In this document: positions 14,610-20,651 of the stretch, piece after piece
How the letters are laid out: the number at the start of each line of letters is the position of its first letter
Position numbering within the stretch: position 1 is the stretch's first letter
From: Planctomycetes bacterium GWF2_50_10
Lineage (GTDB): Bacteria; Planctomycetota; Phycisphaerae; Sedimentisphaerales; GWF2-50-10
Length of the DNA stretch: 27,355 bases
Direction: 5' to 3'
Assembly: GCA_001824635.1 (NCBI GenBank)
Contig: MHYB01000066.1
Span: 1 to 27,355, forward strand
Position numbers and translations under genes: made by a program
Notes under the pieces: model-generated
Databases searched by the model: none
Told to the model about the DNA's origin: nothing
The model's input: only the letters and a program-made list of their open reading frames with translations

Positions 14610-14627
14610 TCACGAAACAATTCGTGA
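14610..14627. repeat. Small inverted repeat TCACGAA-ACAA-TTCGTGA
   Basis: A perfect 7-bp stem with a 4-nt loop between the integrase and rhaA 3' ends. No T-tract follows, so it is more likely a protein site or element remnant than a terminator. Confidence 0.4.
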
Positions 14628-14721
14628 ATGCAAATTATACACGATGGATTGTTTTGTGCGCATTGGGGCGGGCGCAAGTTGGGACTTGCTAGACTAATTC
14701 AACGTAAAAAGCCTGATGTTG

Positions 14722-16002
14722 TTAACAGCGTTTTGACAAGATCGCTTTTTCGTAGGCCTTTACATCTTCGATCCAGGAAGCGCCTGAGGGCACATTATTC
14801 ACCAGGCAGTAATGATCCCAAACCGCACCGAAAGGCAAAGTCTTAAGTTCTTCCAGCATCGCGAGCCTGGATGTGTGATCACCATCTGCTTCCAGCTTTT
14901 TAAGCTCTTCAAACGGCTCAAGGAAAGCTATCATTAACGCCTTCAATAAGGCCCGACTGCCGATGACCCATGCCGCGATACGATTGATACTCGCATCAAA
15001 GTAATCGAGACCGATATGTATTTTTTCGATCTGGCCGCTGCGAACGATCTCCTGAGCGATCATTTGCAACTCATCATTTAGAATTACCACATGGTCGCTA
15101 TCCCACCGTACAGGACGGCTTACATGGAGCAGAACTCCAGGCAAAAACGCCAGCATAGAAGATAGCTTGTCTGAAATCGTTTCGGTGGGATGAAAGTGTC
15201 CCGCGTCAAGACATATCAGCTTCTGCCTTGAAACAGCATAGCCCATATAAAATTCGTGCGAGCCAACGGTATAGCTCTCGGCCCCTATTCCAAAAAGCTT
15301 CGATTCTACCGCGTCTAAAGAATGGCCGCTATCGATGTTTTTGGCAAAGATAGCGTCAAGCGATTTGAGCAATCGCAAACGCGGTGCCATTCGGTCAACT
15401 GGCATGTCTTTATACCCGTCAGGAATCCAGAAGTTTGTTACGCATGGAGAATTGAGCTGTTGCCCCATAGCTTGGGCGATCTTGCGACAGGCGATGCCAT
15501 GATCAACCCAGAATTGGCGAATCCCATTATCATTATGGCTCAAAGTGAATCCGTCGGCGGCTTTTTCGTGTGAGAAAAATGTCGGATTGAAATCCAGCCC
15601 AAGTTTGTTTGCCTTGGCCCAGTCTATCCAGCTCTGAAAATGCCTGGGTTCGATCTTGTCGCGATCAATGTATGTCCCGCCATTGTCAAGATAGCATGCG
15701 TGGAGATTGAGCCGATGCCGACCAGGTACAAAGGTAAGCACCTTTGATATATCACCGCGAAGTTCATCGATCGAGCGCGCCTTTCCCGGATAATTTCCAG
15801 TCGCCTGGATACCACCACCACTGAGCAGCGCTGCCGGCTTTTCAAAGCCCCCCACGTCGTCACCCTGCCAGCAATGAAGAGATATGGCAACCTTTTGGAG
15901 GTTCTTGAGAGCAACTTCAGTATCCACTCCCATGGCACTGTACTGCTCGCGGGCGGCTGCATAGGAATTTTGAATTACGCGTTCGTTATTGGAGGTGGTC
16001 AT
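14722..16002 (-). CDS. rhaA: L-rhamnose isomerase, 426 aa
   Basis: Converts L-rhamnose to L-rhamnulose with a divalent metal, the first step of rhamnose catabolism. Family landmarks include VAISLHCWQGDDVGGFE near the N-terminus, LGLDFNPTFFSH, and the metal-site core GIGAESYTVGSHEFYMGYA (Glu near residue 242) followed by LICLDAGHFHPTE. Length matches the ~420-residue family. The start ATG at 16002 was chosen because GAGGG lies just upstream; an in-frame ATG 20 codons earlier lies within the regulatory region. No kinase (rhaB), aldolase (rhaD) or transporter gene is adjacent, so the rest of the pathway must be elsewhere. It is divergent from an AraC-family regulator gene that very likely controls it. 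Confidence 0.95.
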   Translation of the reverse strand: MTTSNNERVIQNSYAAAREQYSAMGVDTEVALKNLQKVAISLHCWQGDDVGGFEKPAALLSGGGIQATGNYPGKARSIDELRGDISKVLTFVPGRHRLNLHACYLDNGGTYIDRDKIEPRHFQSWIDWAKANKLGLDFNPTFFSHEKAADGFTLSHNDNGIRQFWVDHGIACRKIAQAMGQQLNSPCVTNFWIPDGYKDMPVDRMAPRLRLLKSLDAIFAKNIDSGHSLDAVESKLFGIGAESYTVGSHEFYMGYAVSRQKLICLDAGHFHPTETISDKLSSMLAFLPGVLLHVSRPVRWDSDHVVILNDELQMIAQEIVRSGQIEKIHIGLDYFDASINRIAAWVIGSRALLKALMIAFLEPFEELKKLEADGDHTSRLAMLEELKTLPFGAVWDHYCLVNNVPSGASWIEDVKAYEKAILSKRC

Positions 16003-16018
16003 ATTTCCCTCGTTTTTA

Positions 16019-16047
16019 ATTATATTACGAGTATTTATACCTTTGGT
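16019..16047 (-). promoter_or_regulatory. Probable rhaA promoter with weak -35
   Basis: On the minus strand a perfect TATAAT (16024-16019) lies 17 bp below ACCAAA (16047-16042), a poor -35. The -35 position sits inside the palindrome ATACC-TTT-GGTAT (16037-16049). A good -10 with a poor -35 is expected for an activator-dependent promoter. Confidence 0.5.
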
Positions 16048-16062
16048 ATCACCCCAATTCAA

Positions 16063-16099
16063 CGTATTATTGCGACATATAAGCGTATTTTTGCGACAT
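16063..16099. promoter_or_regulatory. Two 16-bp direct repeats 21 bp apart: probable AraC-family operator
   Basis: The word CGTATT(A/T)TTGCGACAT occurs at 16063-16078 and 16084-16099, with one mismatch in 16. Start-to-start spacing is 21 bp, two helical turns, as in AraC half-site pairs. The pair lies about 50-85 bp upstream of the predicted rhaA start of transcription and directly upstream of the regulator's own promoter. Confidence 0.75.
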
Positions 16100-16105
16100 T
16101 CATCA

Positions 16106-16133
16106 TTGACTTACGGTTAGTTAATTGTAAATT
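16106..16133 (+). promoter_or_regulatory. Candidate promoter of the AraC-family regulator gene
   Basis: TTGACT (16106-16111), 16-bp spacer, TAAATT (16128-16133). Transcription would start at about 16140, at the start codon itself. Confidence 0.4.
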
Positions 16134-16140
16134 CAACAAC

Positions 16141-17052
16141 ATGGATAACTTTTTCACTTATCTGCCCATCAGCGAAAATAATATGCGATGGGAGTTGTAT
16201 TTAACCGGGGTTGGCACAGCGACTATCTCCGCGGGTCAATCGTATCCGCCGCCCGGCCATCCGCTGGTTTACGATTTCAAATGGGAAAATGGCCGAGTCC
16301 TGCCGGAGTACCAGATATTATTCATAGCTGAGGGAGAGGGCATTTTCGAATCAAAGGATCTCCAGCAGATACATGTAACGCAGAACAATGTAATTTTATT
16401 ATTCCCAGGTCAATGGCACCGCTATAAACCTTTAAATAATAGCGGCTGGAAAGAATACTGGCTAAGCTGGAACGGCGAGAGACTGTATTGGCTTTTGCGA
16501 AAGGGACTCATTGCGCCCAATGCCGCTGTGCTTGATGTTAAAAAACCCCAGCAGATGGCGGTAGCATTCGAGCGTATTTTGGAGCATGTGCAACTCCACC
16601 CGGCCCAAAACTCTAATGTCCTAAGCGCCTACGCTATGGAAGTTCTCACACTGGCTATTGAGAATATCCAGACATCACCAATTCAAAAAGATGCCGCTTT
16701 GCCGTCTCAATACGTAGACAGCGTCGATAACCCCCTTGTCTTCAAAGCTCTGCAAATGATATGGAACCAAAGCTATCGTAATTTCAATATTAACGATATT
16801 CTTCAAGCCATCCCAATAACCAGACGAACACTTGAAAGACAATTTTCCAAAGCACTTGGCCGCTCAGTGGGTACAGAGATCACCCGGTGCAGACTAGAAA
16901 GAGCAAAGCACCTGCTCACCAACACGGCACTTCCGATCAAGCAAATTGCGATGGCCGCGGGTTTTACAAATTCCGACTGGATGAGCAGAGTATTCAGACG
17001 TGAATTAAAAATTTCGCCGGGCCAGTACCGAATTTCCGCCCCGCAAAAATAA
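16141..17052 (+). CDS. AraC-family transcriptional regulator, probable rhamnose regulator, 303 aa
   Basis: A cytosolic DNA-binding regulator. Residues ~25-115 form a cupin-like sugar-sensing domain (QILFIAEGEGIFES, VILLFPGQWHRYKP). The C-terminal ~95 residues are the AraC double helix-turn-helix (FNINDILQAIPITRRTLERQFSKALG, then PIKQIAMAAGFTNSDWMSRVFRRELKISPGQYR). The open frame extends 89 codons upstream across the rhaA start region, but those codons are the shadow of rhaA and its control region; the first ATG past the operators, 16141, gives a normal family length. No ribosome site precedes it. Divergence from rhaA with AraC-type direct repeats between them supports control of rhaA by L-rhamnose, although the effector is inferred. 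A hairpin terminator follows. Confidence 0.88.
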   Translation: MDNFFTYLPISENNMRWELYLTGVGTATISAGQSYPPPGHPLVYDFKWENGRVLPEYQILFIAEGEGIFESKDLQQIHVTQNNVILLFPGQWHRYKPLNNSGWKEYWLSWNGERLYWLLRKGLIAPNAAVLDVKKPQQMAVAFERILEHVQLHPAQNSNVLSAYAMEVLTLAIENIQTSPIQKDAALPSQYVDSVDNPLVFKALQMIWNQSYRNFNINDILQAIPITRRTLERQFSKALGRSVGTEITRCRLERAKHLLTNTALPIKQIAMAAGFTNSDWMSRVFRRELKISPGQYRISAPQK

Positions 17053-17067
17053 GATCATTCCCCAACC

Positions 17068-17096
17068 AGCCCAGCATGGCAATGCTGGGTTTGTTT
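17068..17096 (+). terminator. Intrinsic terminator after the AraC-family regulator gene
   Basis: CCCAGCAT (17070-17077) pairs with ATGCTGGG (17082-17089) around a 4-nt loop, extended by one wobble and one A-T pair, and followed by TTTGTTT. Confidence 0.7.
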
Positions 17097-17133
17097 CCCG
17101 CCCAACCATCGAATCCCCACCCCACATCCGCTT

Positions 17134-18933
17134 CTAATCGTCGCTTGTGTCAAGTATGCTCATGAAGGCTTCCTGCGGTATATTTACAGAACCGATGGAC
17201 TTCATGCGCTTTTTGCCTTCTTTTTGCTTTTTGAGCAGCTTCATCTTACGCGTTACGTCGCCGCCGTAGAGCTTGGCGGTAACATCTTTTCTAAAGCCCT
17301 TGATCGTCTCGCGCGCGATGATCTTGCCGCCGATGGCAACCTGGAGCGGAATTTCGAACTGGTGCCTGGGAATCGCTTTTCGAAGCTTGATCAGCATCTT
17401 GCGGCCACGAGCTTCGGCGGTCTGGCGGTGCACGATCAGCGACAGAGCGTCTACGAGGTTCTTATTGACGAGGATATCGATCCTTACCAGATCCGAGGCC
17501 TCAAACGCAAGCAGCTCGTAATCCATGGTCGCATAGCCGTGACTTATGCCCTTGAGCACGTCGTAAAAATCATACACGATCTCGCCGAGCGGGGCTTTGA
17601 ATTCCATCATCACACGCGTGGGGCTTATGTAATCCGTCTTTATAAGCCTGCAGCGTCTTGTTTCTGCAAGCTGCATCAATGGCCCGATACAGTCACTCGG
17701 CGTAATGATCTCGAGCCGAACATACGGCTCACGCAGTTCTTCTATCTGGCTCACATCCGGCATTTGCGAAGGCGAATCGATCCTCTTTACTATCCCGTCG
17801 GTAGTTACGACCTCATAGCTGACGGTCGGAGCTGTCTGCACGACTTCAATTCCGTTTTCACGTTCAAGGCGTTCCTGGATGATGTCCATGTGGAGCAGTC
17901 CAAGGAAGCCACAGCGAAATCCAAATCCAAGCGCGGGTGAATTCTGCGGTATATATGAAAATGACGCATCGTTGAGGCTGAGCTTTTCAAAGGCCTGTCT
18001 CATCTTTGCATATTCGGTATTGTTGCCCGGGTAGAAATCCGAAAAAACCATCTGCATGGGAGGTTTGTAGCCAGGCAGTGCTTCTTTGGCCGGCCGCAGG
18101 TCGTCGGTCAGTGTATCGCCAATTGTCACATCCGCCAGTGCCCTGATATTGGCAATGATATAACCCACCTCGCCGGTACCAAGATGGCCAACGCTGGTCA
18201 TCTTCGGGGCAAGCTTGCCTATTTCCGTAAGCAGGTACGACCGTCCCGTGCCCATCATCCGCACCTTCTGGCCGACTTTAAGCGAACCCGAAAATACCCG
18301 AACGTAACAAATCGCTCCGCGGTACTCATCGAAAACACTGTCGAATATAAGCGCTGCCGCCGGCTCATCGCTCCCATCTTTGGGGGATGGAAGCTGGCTT
18401 ATGATCCTGTCCATTAATTCCTGGACGCCCATGCCCGTCTTGGCTGAGACGTGGACGCATTCGTGGGGTTTAAAACCGAGTATGTGTTCGATCTCTTCGG
18501 CCACGACATCCGGCTGGGCAGCGGGCAGATCAACTTTATTTATTACTGGTATGATCTCAAGGCCGCCCTCGATGGCAAGATATGCGTTAGCAACCGTCTG
18601 GGCCTGAACGCCCTGGGTCGCATCAACGAGGAGCAACGCCCCTTCGCACGCCGCCAGTGCCCTGCTTACCTCGTAATGAAAATCGACATGGCCGGGCGTG
18701 TCGATAAGGTTGAGCATGTACGGCTTACCTTCGTGAATGTAGTCCATCTTCACGGCTGAGGCTTTGATCGTTATGCCGCGTTCCTGCTCGATATCCATGC
18801 TGTCGAGAAGCTGGTTGTGGAACTCCCGCTCGGTAACTGCTCCTGTAAGGAGCATTATCCTGTCGGCCAGCGTACTCTTGCCGTGGTCGATATGGGCTAT
18901 GATCGAGAAATTACGAATATTTTCAGTGCTCAT
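17134..18933 (-). CDS. lepA: Elongation factor 4 (LepA), 599 aa
   Basis: A ribosome-associated GTPase that acts on elongating or assembling ribosomes. The G domain carries AHIDHGKSTL (13-22), DxxxxERGITIK, DTPGHVDF and NKVDLP. EF-G-like domains follow, and the C-terminal LepA-specific domain ends with the Lys-rich YGGDVTRKMKLLKKQKEGKKRMK. The length equals E. coli LepA. I chose the ATG at 18933 (MSTENIRNFS) over one 11 codons upstream because AAAGG lies 6 bp ahead and the shorter form matches the family. Convergent with the AraC-family gene; upstream is a likely promoter of its own. Confidence 0.97.
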   Translation of the reverse strand: MSTENIRNFSIIAHIDHGKSTLADRIMLLTGAVTEREFHNQLLDSMDIEQERGITIKASAVKMDYIHEGKPYMLNLIDTPGHVDFHYEVSRALAACEGALLLVDATQGVQAQTVANAYLAIEGGLEIIPVINKVDLPAAQPDVVAEEIEHILGFKPHECVHVSAKTGMGVQELMDRIISQLPSPKDGSDEPAAALIFDSVFDEYRGAICYVRVFSGSLKVGQKVRMMGTGRSYLLTEIGKLAPKMTSVGHLGTGEVGYIIANIRALADVTIGDTLTDDLRPAKEALPGYKPPMQMVFSDFYPGNNTEYAKMRQAFEKLSLNDASFSYIPQNSPALGFGFRCGFLGLLHMDIIQERLERENGIEVVQTAPTVSYEVVTTDGIVKRIDSPSQMPDVSQIEELREPYVRLEIITPSDCIGPLMQLAETRRCRLIKTDYISPTRVMMEFKAPLGEIVYDFYDVLKGISHGYATMDYELLAFEASDLVRIDILVNKNLVDALSLIVHRQTAEARGRKMLIKLRKAIPRHQFEIPLQVAIGGKIIARETIKGFRKDVTAKLYGGDVTRKMKLLKKQKEGKKRMKSIGSVNIPQEAFMSILDTSDD

Positions 18934-18969
18934 CAGAACCTTTATAGTCTTGATATTTATAACCATGCG

Positions 18970-18998
18970 ATTGTACTAGCCATATACGCCAAAAGCAA
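18970..18998 (-). promoter_or_regulatory. Candidate lepA promoter
   Basis: On the minus strand TTGCTT (18998-18993), 17-bp spacer, TACAAT (18975-18970). A small palindrome CGCCA-AC-TGGCG (19001-19012) lies just upstream. Confidence 0.5.
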
Positions 18999-19043
18999 TA
19001 CGCCAGTTGGCGATTATTCCGTTTTCGGGGCCGGCAGATGGTG

Positions 19044-19838
19044 TCAGCCGCGCGAAGGGAGTGCAAAGCCCAGCAAGGCGGCACTGTCGCGTTCAACGGC
19101 CTCGCGGATGGCTTCCCTGGGTATGGCGGGCAGATTTGAATTGGCTAAGAGCTTATTGAAGCCCAGAAGTGCCTCGATATATGCCGCCGGCGAACCGAGA
19201 GGATACCCGCTTCCAAAGAGCAGTTTACCCATAACCTCGCGTTCATAGGCCAGCGTGATAGTATTAAAAACCTCCCATGTCCGCTTCGGTGAAAGCGTCA
19301 TATCGGCATATACGTTTGGGTGCTTTGCTATCATGCTTATCGTTTGATCCACGAACGGCATGCCCATTGAACCGATGATAATTTTCAAATTCGGAAATGC
19401 CCTGGCCACCTCGTCAATCAGGTAAGGCTGGGCAAAATCCAGCACAGCTTTTGGCCCAAGGGGCGAACCACTGTGAAAGAAGACCGGCATTTTGAGTTCC
19501 TGGGCGATTTCGTAAAGCCGCATAGCCCTGCTGTGAGCCGGGTGACAGTTGAAATCAGGGCAATAAACTACGATCCCGGCAAGTTCAAGATCTCGCCTTA
19601 TGAAATTGATCGTCCGCGAGCTTACCTTGTCGGTAAGCGGGTTTATAAGCGCAAAACCAACCATCCTGCTCTTGTGCTGACGAACGTATTCGCTAACCGC
19701 ACGGTTTACATCCTTGCTGGAACTATCCGGCGCAGGCAGTACGAAACATACATTTACTATATCCAGCACCGCCAGGTGATCGGCGGCAACCATCCCGCTC
19801 GACGGCGAGGCTATATGCGTATGACAATCAACTATCAT
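19044..19838 (-). CDS. Amidohydrolase-2 family protein with altered metal site, 264 aa
   Basis: A TIM-barrel protein of the amidohydrolase-2 (PF04909-like) group, cytosolic, substrate unknown. The first metal motif HxH is His6/His8 in DCHTHI, and the strand-5 histidine is His122 in VFFHSG. The next conserved histidine (usually in a HxGG-type loop) is absent: the matching loop reads IIIGSMGMPF (153-162). The usual catalytic Asp in the G(S/T)DYP loop is replaced by Gly211 in FGSGYPLG. It may therefore bind one metal weakly or have lost hydrolase activity. Length is near normal. It lies 73 bp after the GyrI-like gene and 110 bp ahead of lepA, all on the minus strand. The ribosome site (AGGA) is distant from the ATG. 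Confidence 0.85.
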   Translation of the reverse strand: MIVDCHTHIASPSSGMVAADHLAVLDIVNVCFVLPAPDSSSKDVNRAVSEYVRQHKSRMVGFALINPLTDKVSSRTINFIRRDLELAGIVVYCPDFNCHPAHSRAMRLYEIAQELKMPVFFHSGSPLGPKAVLDFAQPYLIDEVARAFPNLKIIIGSMGMPFVDQTISMIAKHPNVYADMTLSPKRTWEVFNTITLAYEREVMGKLLFGSGYPLGSPAAYIEALLGFNKLLANSNLPAIPREAIREAVERDSAALLGFALPSRG

Positions 19839-19859
19839 TTCAGACCCATCCTATATATT

Positions 19860-19887
19860 GGGGGCAATCATATTTGTATTAGCCCCC
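19860..19887 (-). other. Hairpin between the GyrI-like and amidohydrolase genes
   Basis: GGGGGC (19860-19865) pairs with GCCCCC (19882-19887) around a 16-nt A/T-rich loop. No T-tract follows on the minus strand, so it may modulate rather than stop transcription. Confidence 0.35.
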
Positions 19888-19911
19888 GCCGTCAAGGTCT
19901 GATGATTAGCT

Positions 19912-20475
19912 TTATTTGGGCCTGACCCGCTCTATCGGGGAGCAAATTTGCGTCTTCATCTGGGAATAATCCTGCCCCGATGTGAGAAATACCTCAATTG
20001 GCCCCTCGCTTGCCGCATACCCGTTATCGTATATCCACTTATAAAGCTGCTTATATAACTGATCGGGATCAGTAACGCCCGCGGGCTTGTCGATAACGGC
20101 AGCCTCTGTGGCCGGCAGTTTCTTTACATCTGTATATGGCCCAAGCTTGCCAGCCTGCGACATCGCGTTTACGTCCACGGGTATCCGTATTTCGGTAAGC
20201 CAGTGATTTTTTCCGATTGTTTTAGGGTTATTAAGGTAAACAAACGCCAACGGCCCTACCGGCTTGATTCCCTTAGTTCCGGCAAGAGTATAGAGCTTCC
20301 CGATTTCCGCCCCAGCCTGGGCATAATCGCCCCTATAGATGGTATAAAGCACCACCTGGTCGGGGATTGTCTCTACTGTGACCAAGGGCTTGGCCGGAAC
20401 ATTCGCGTCGGCGGCCAAAAGTACCGGACTGACAACCCAAACCATTAACACTGCTGACAGGATCACTTTTTTCAT
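19912..20475 (-). CDS. Exported GyrI-like (AraC effector-binding-type) domain protein, 187 aa
   Basis: Residues 1-21 form a Sec signal peptide (MKKVILSAVLMVWVVSPVLLAA), so the protein is exported; there is no lipobox Cys. The mature part has the GyrI/SOUL-type two-repeat pattern: VETIPDQVVLYTIYRGDYAQAGAEIGKLYTLAGTKGI, then LAFVYLNNP, a later EIRIPV strand, and a C-terminal helix-strand unit DPDQLYKQLYKWIYDNGYAASEGPIEVFL typical of the second half. This fold usually binds small molecules inside the cytosol. I chose the ATG at 20475 because AAAGGA lies 7 bp upstream; longer in-frame starts up to 20580 would bury the signal peptide. The downstream amidohydrolase may be cotranscribed. Confidence 0.82.
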   Translation of the reverse strand: MKKVILSAVLMVWVVSPVLLAADANVPAKPLVTVETIPDQVVLYTIYRGDYAQAGAEIGKLYTLAGTKGIKPVGPLAFVYLNNPKTIGKNHWLTEIRIPVDVNAMSQAGKLGPYTDVKKLPATEAAVIDKPAGVTDPDQLYKQLYKWIYDNGYAASEGPIEVFLTSGQDYSQMKTQICSPIERVRPK

Positions 20476-20500
20476 ATAAATTCCTTTCGCTTTAATTCTA

Positions 20501-20529
20501 ATTTTACACTCTTGTTTGTATCCCCACAA
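20501..20529 (-). promoter_or_regulatory. Candidate promoter of the GyrI-like gene
   Basis: On the minus strand TTGTGG (20529-20524), 17-bp spacer, TAAAAT (20506-20501), ending 25 bp upstream of the start codon. Confidence 0.45.
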
Positions 20530-20573
20530 TATTCTATTTTCCAACATGCCGACATGGGCCAGCCCTGTAGCGG

Positions 20574-20602
20574 TTGACATTTTCCCGGCTCGGACGTAGT
20601 AT
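20574..20602 (+). promoter_or_regulatory. Probable ileS promoter
   Basis: A perfect TTGACA (20574-20579), 17-bp spacer, TAGTAT (20597-20602). The leader would be about 40 nt, too short for a T-box or other riboswitch, and none is seen. Confidence 0.6.
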
Positions 20603-20651
20603 ATAGGGTTTGTTTCATAAATGCTTCAAAGCGCAGGATAGCGAGATACAA

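Larger units (their letters stand above)
13424..14720 (+). mobile_element. Remnant of an integrative element at tRNA-Arg
   Basis: The interval from the tRNA 3' end to the rhaA stop holds only a truncated integrase gene and short repeats, with visibly more A/T-rich coding sequence than the flanking genes. No second copy of the tRNA 3' end is found on the right side beyond a 7-bp CGGGCGC match near 14668, which is too short to call an att site. The right boundary is therefore uncertain. Confidence 0.45.

Noticed and set aside
14660..14675. Possible right attachment site of the integrase remnant
   Set aside because: Only CGGGCGC (7 bp) matches the tRNA 3' end, too short to distinguish from chance in G/C-rich sequence.
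15874..16140. 89-codon upstream extension of the AraC-family regulator
   Set aside because: It overlaps the rhaA 5' end and the operator region; the domain starts normally from 16141.
17068..17096. The same hairpin as a terminator for lepA on the minus strand
   Set aside because: On the minus strand the stem is followed by G-rich sequence with no T-run.
20603..20651. T-box or other riboswitch ahead of ileS
   Set aside because: The leader from the likely promoter is about 40 nt and holds no T-box consensus or terminator hairpin.
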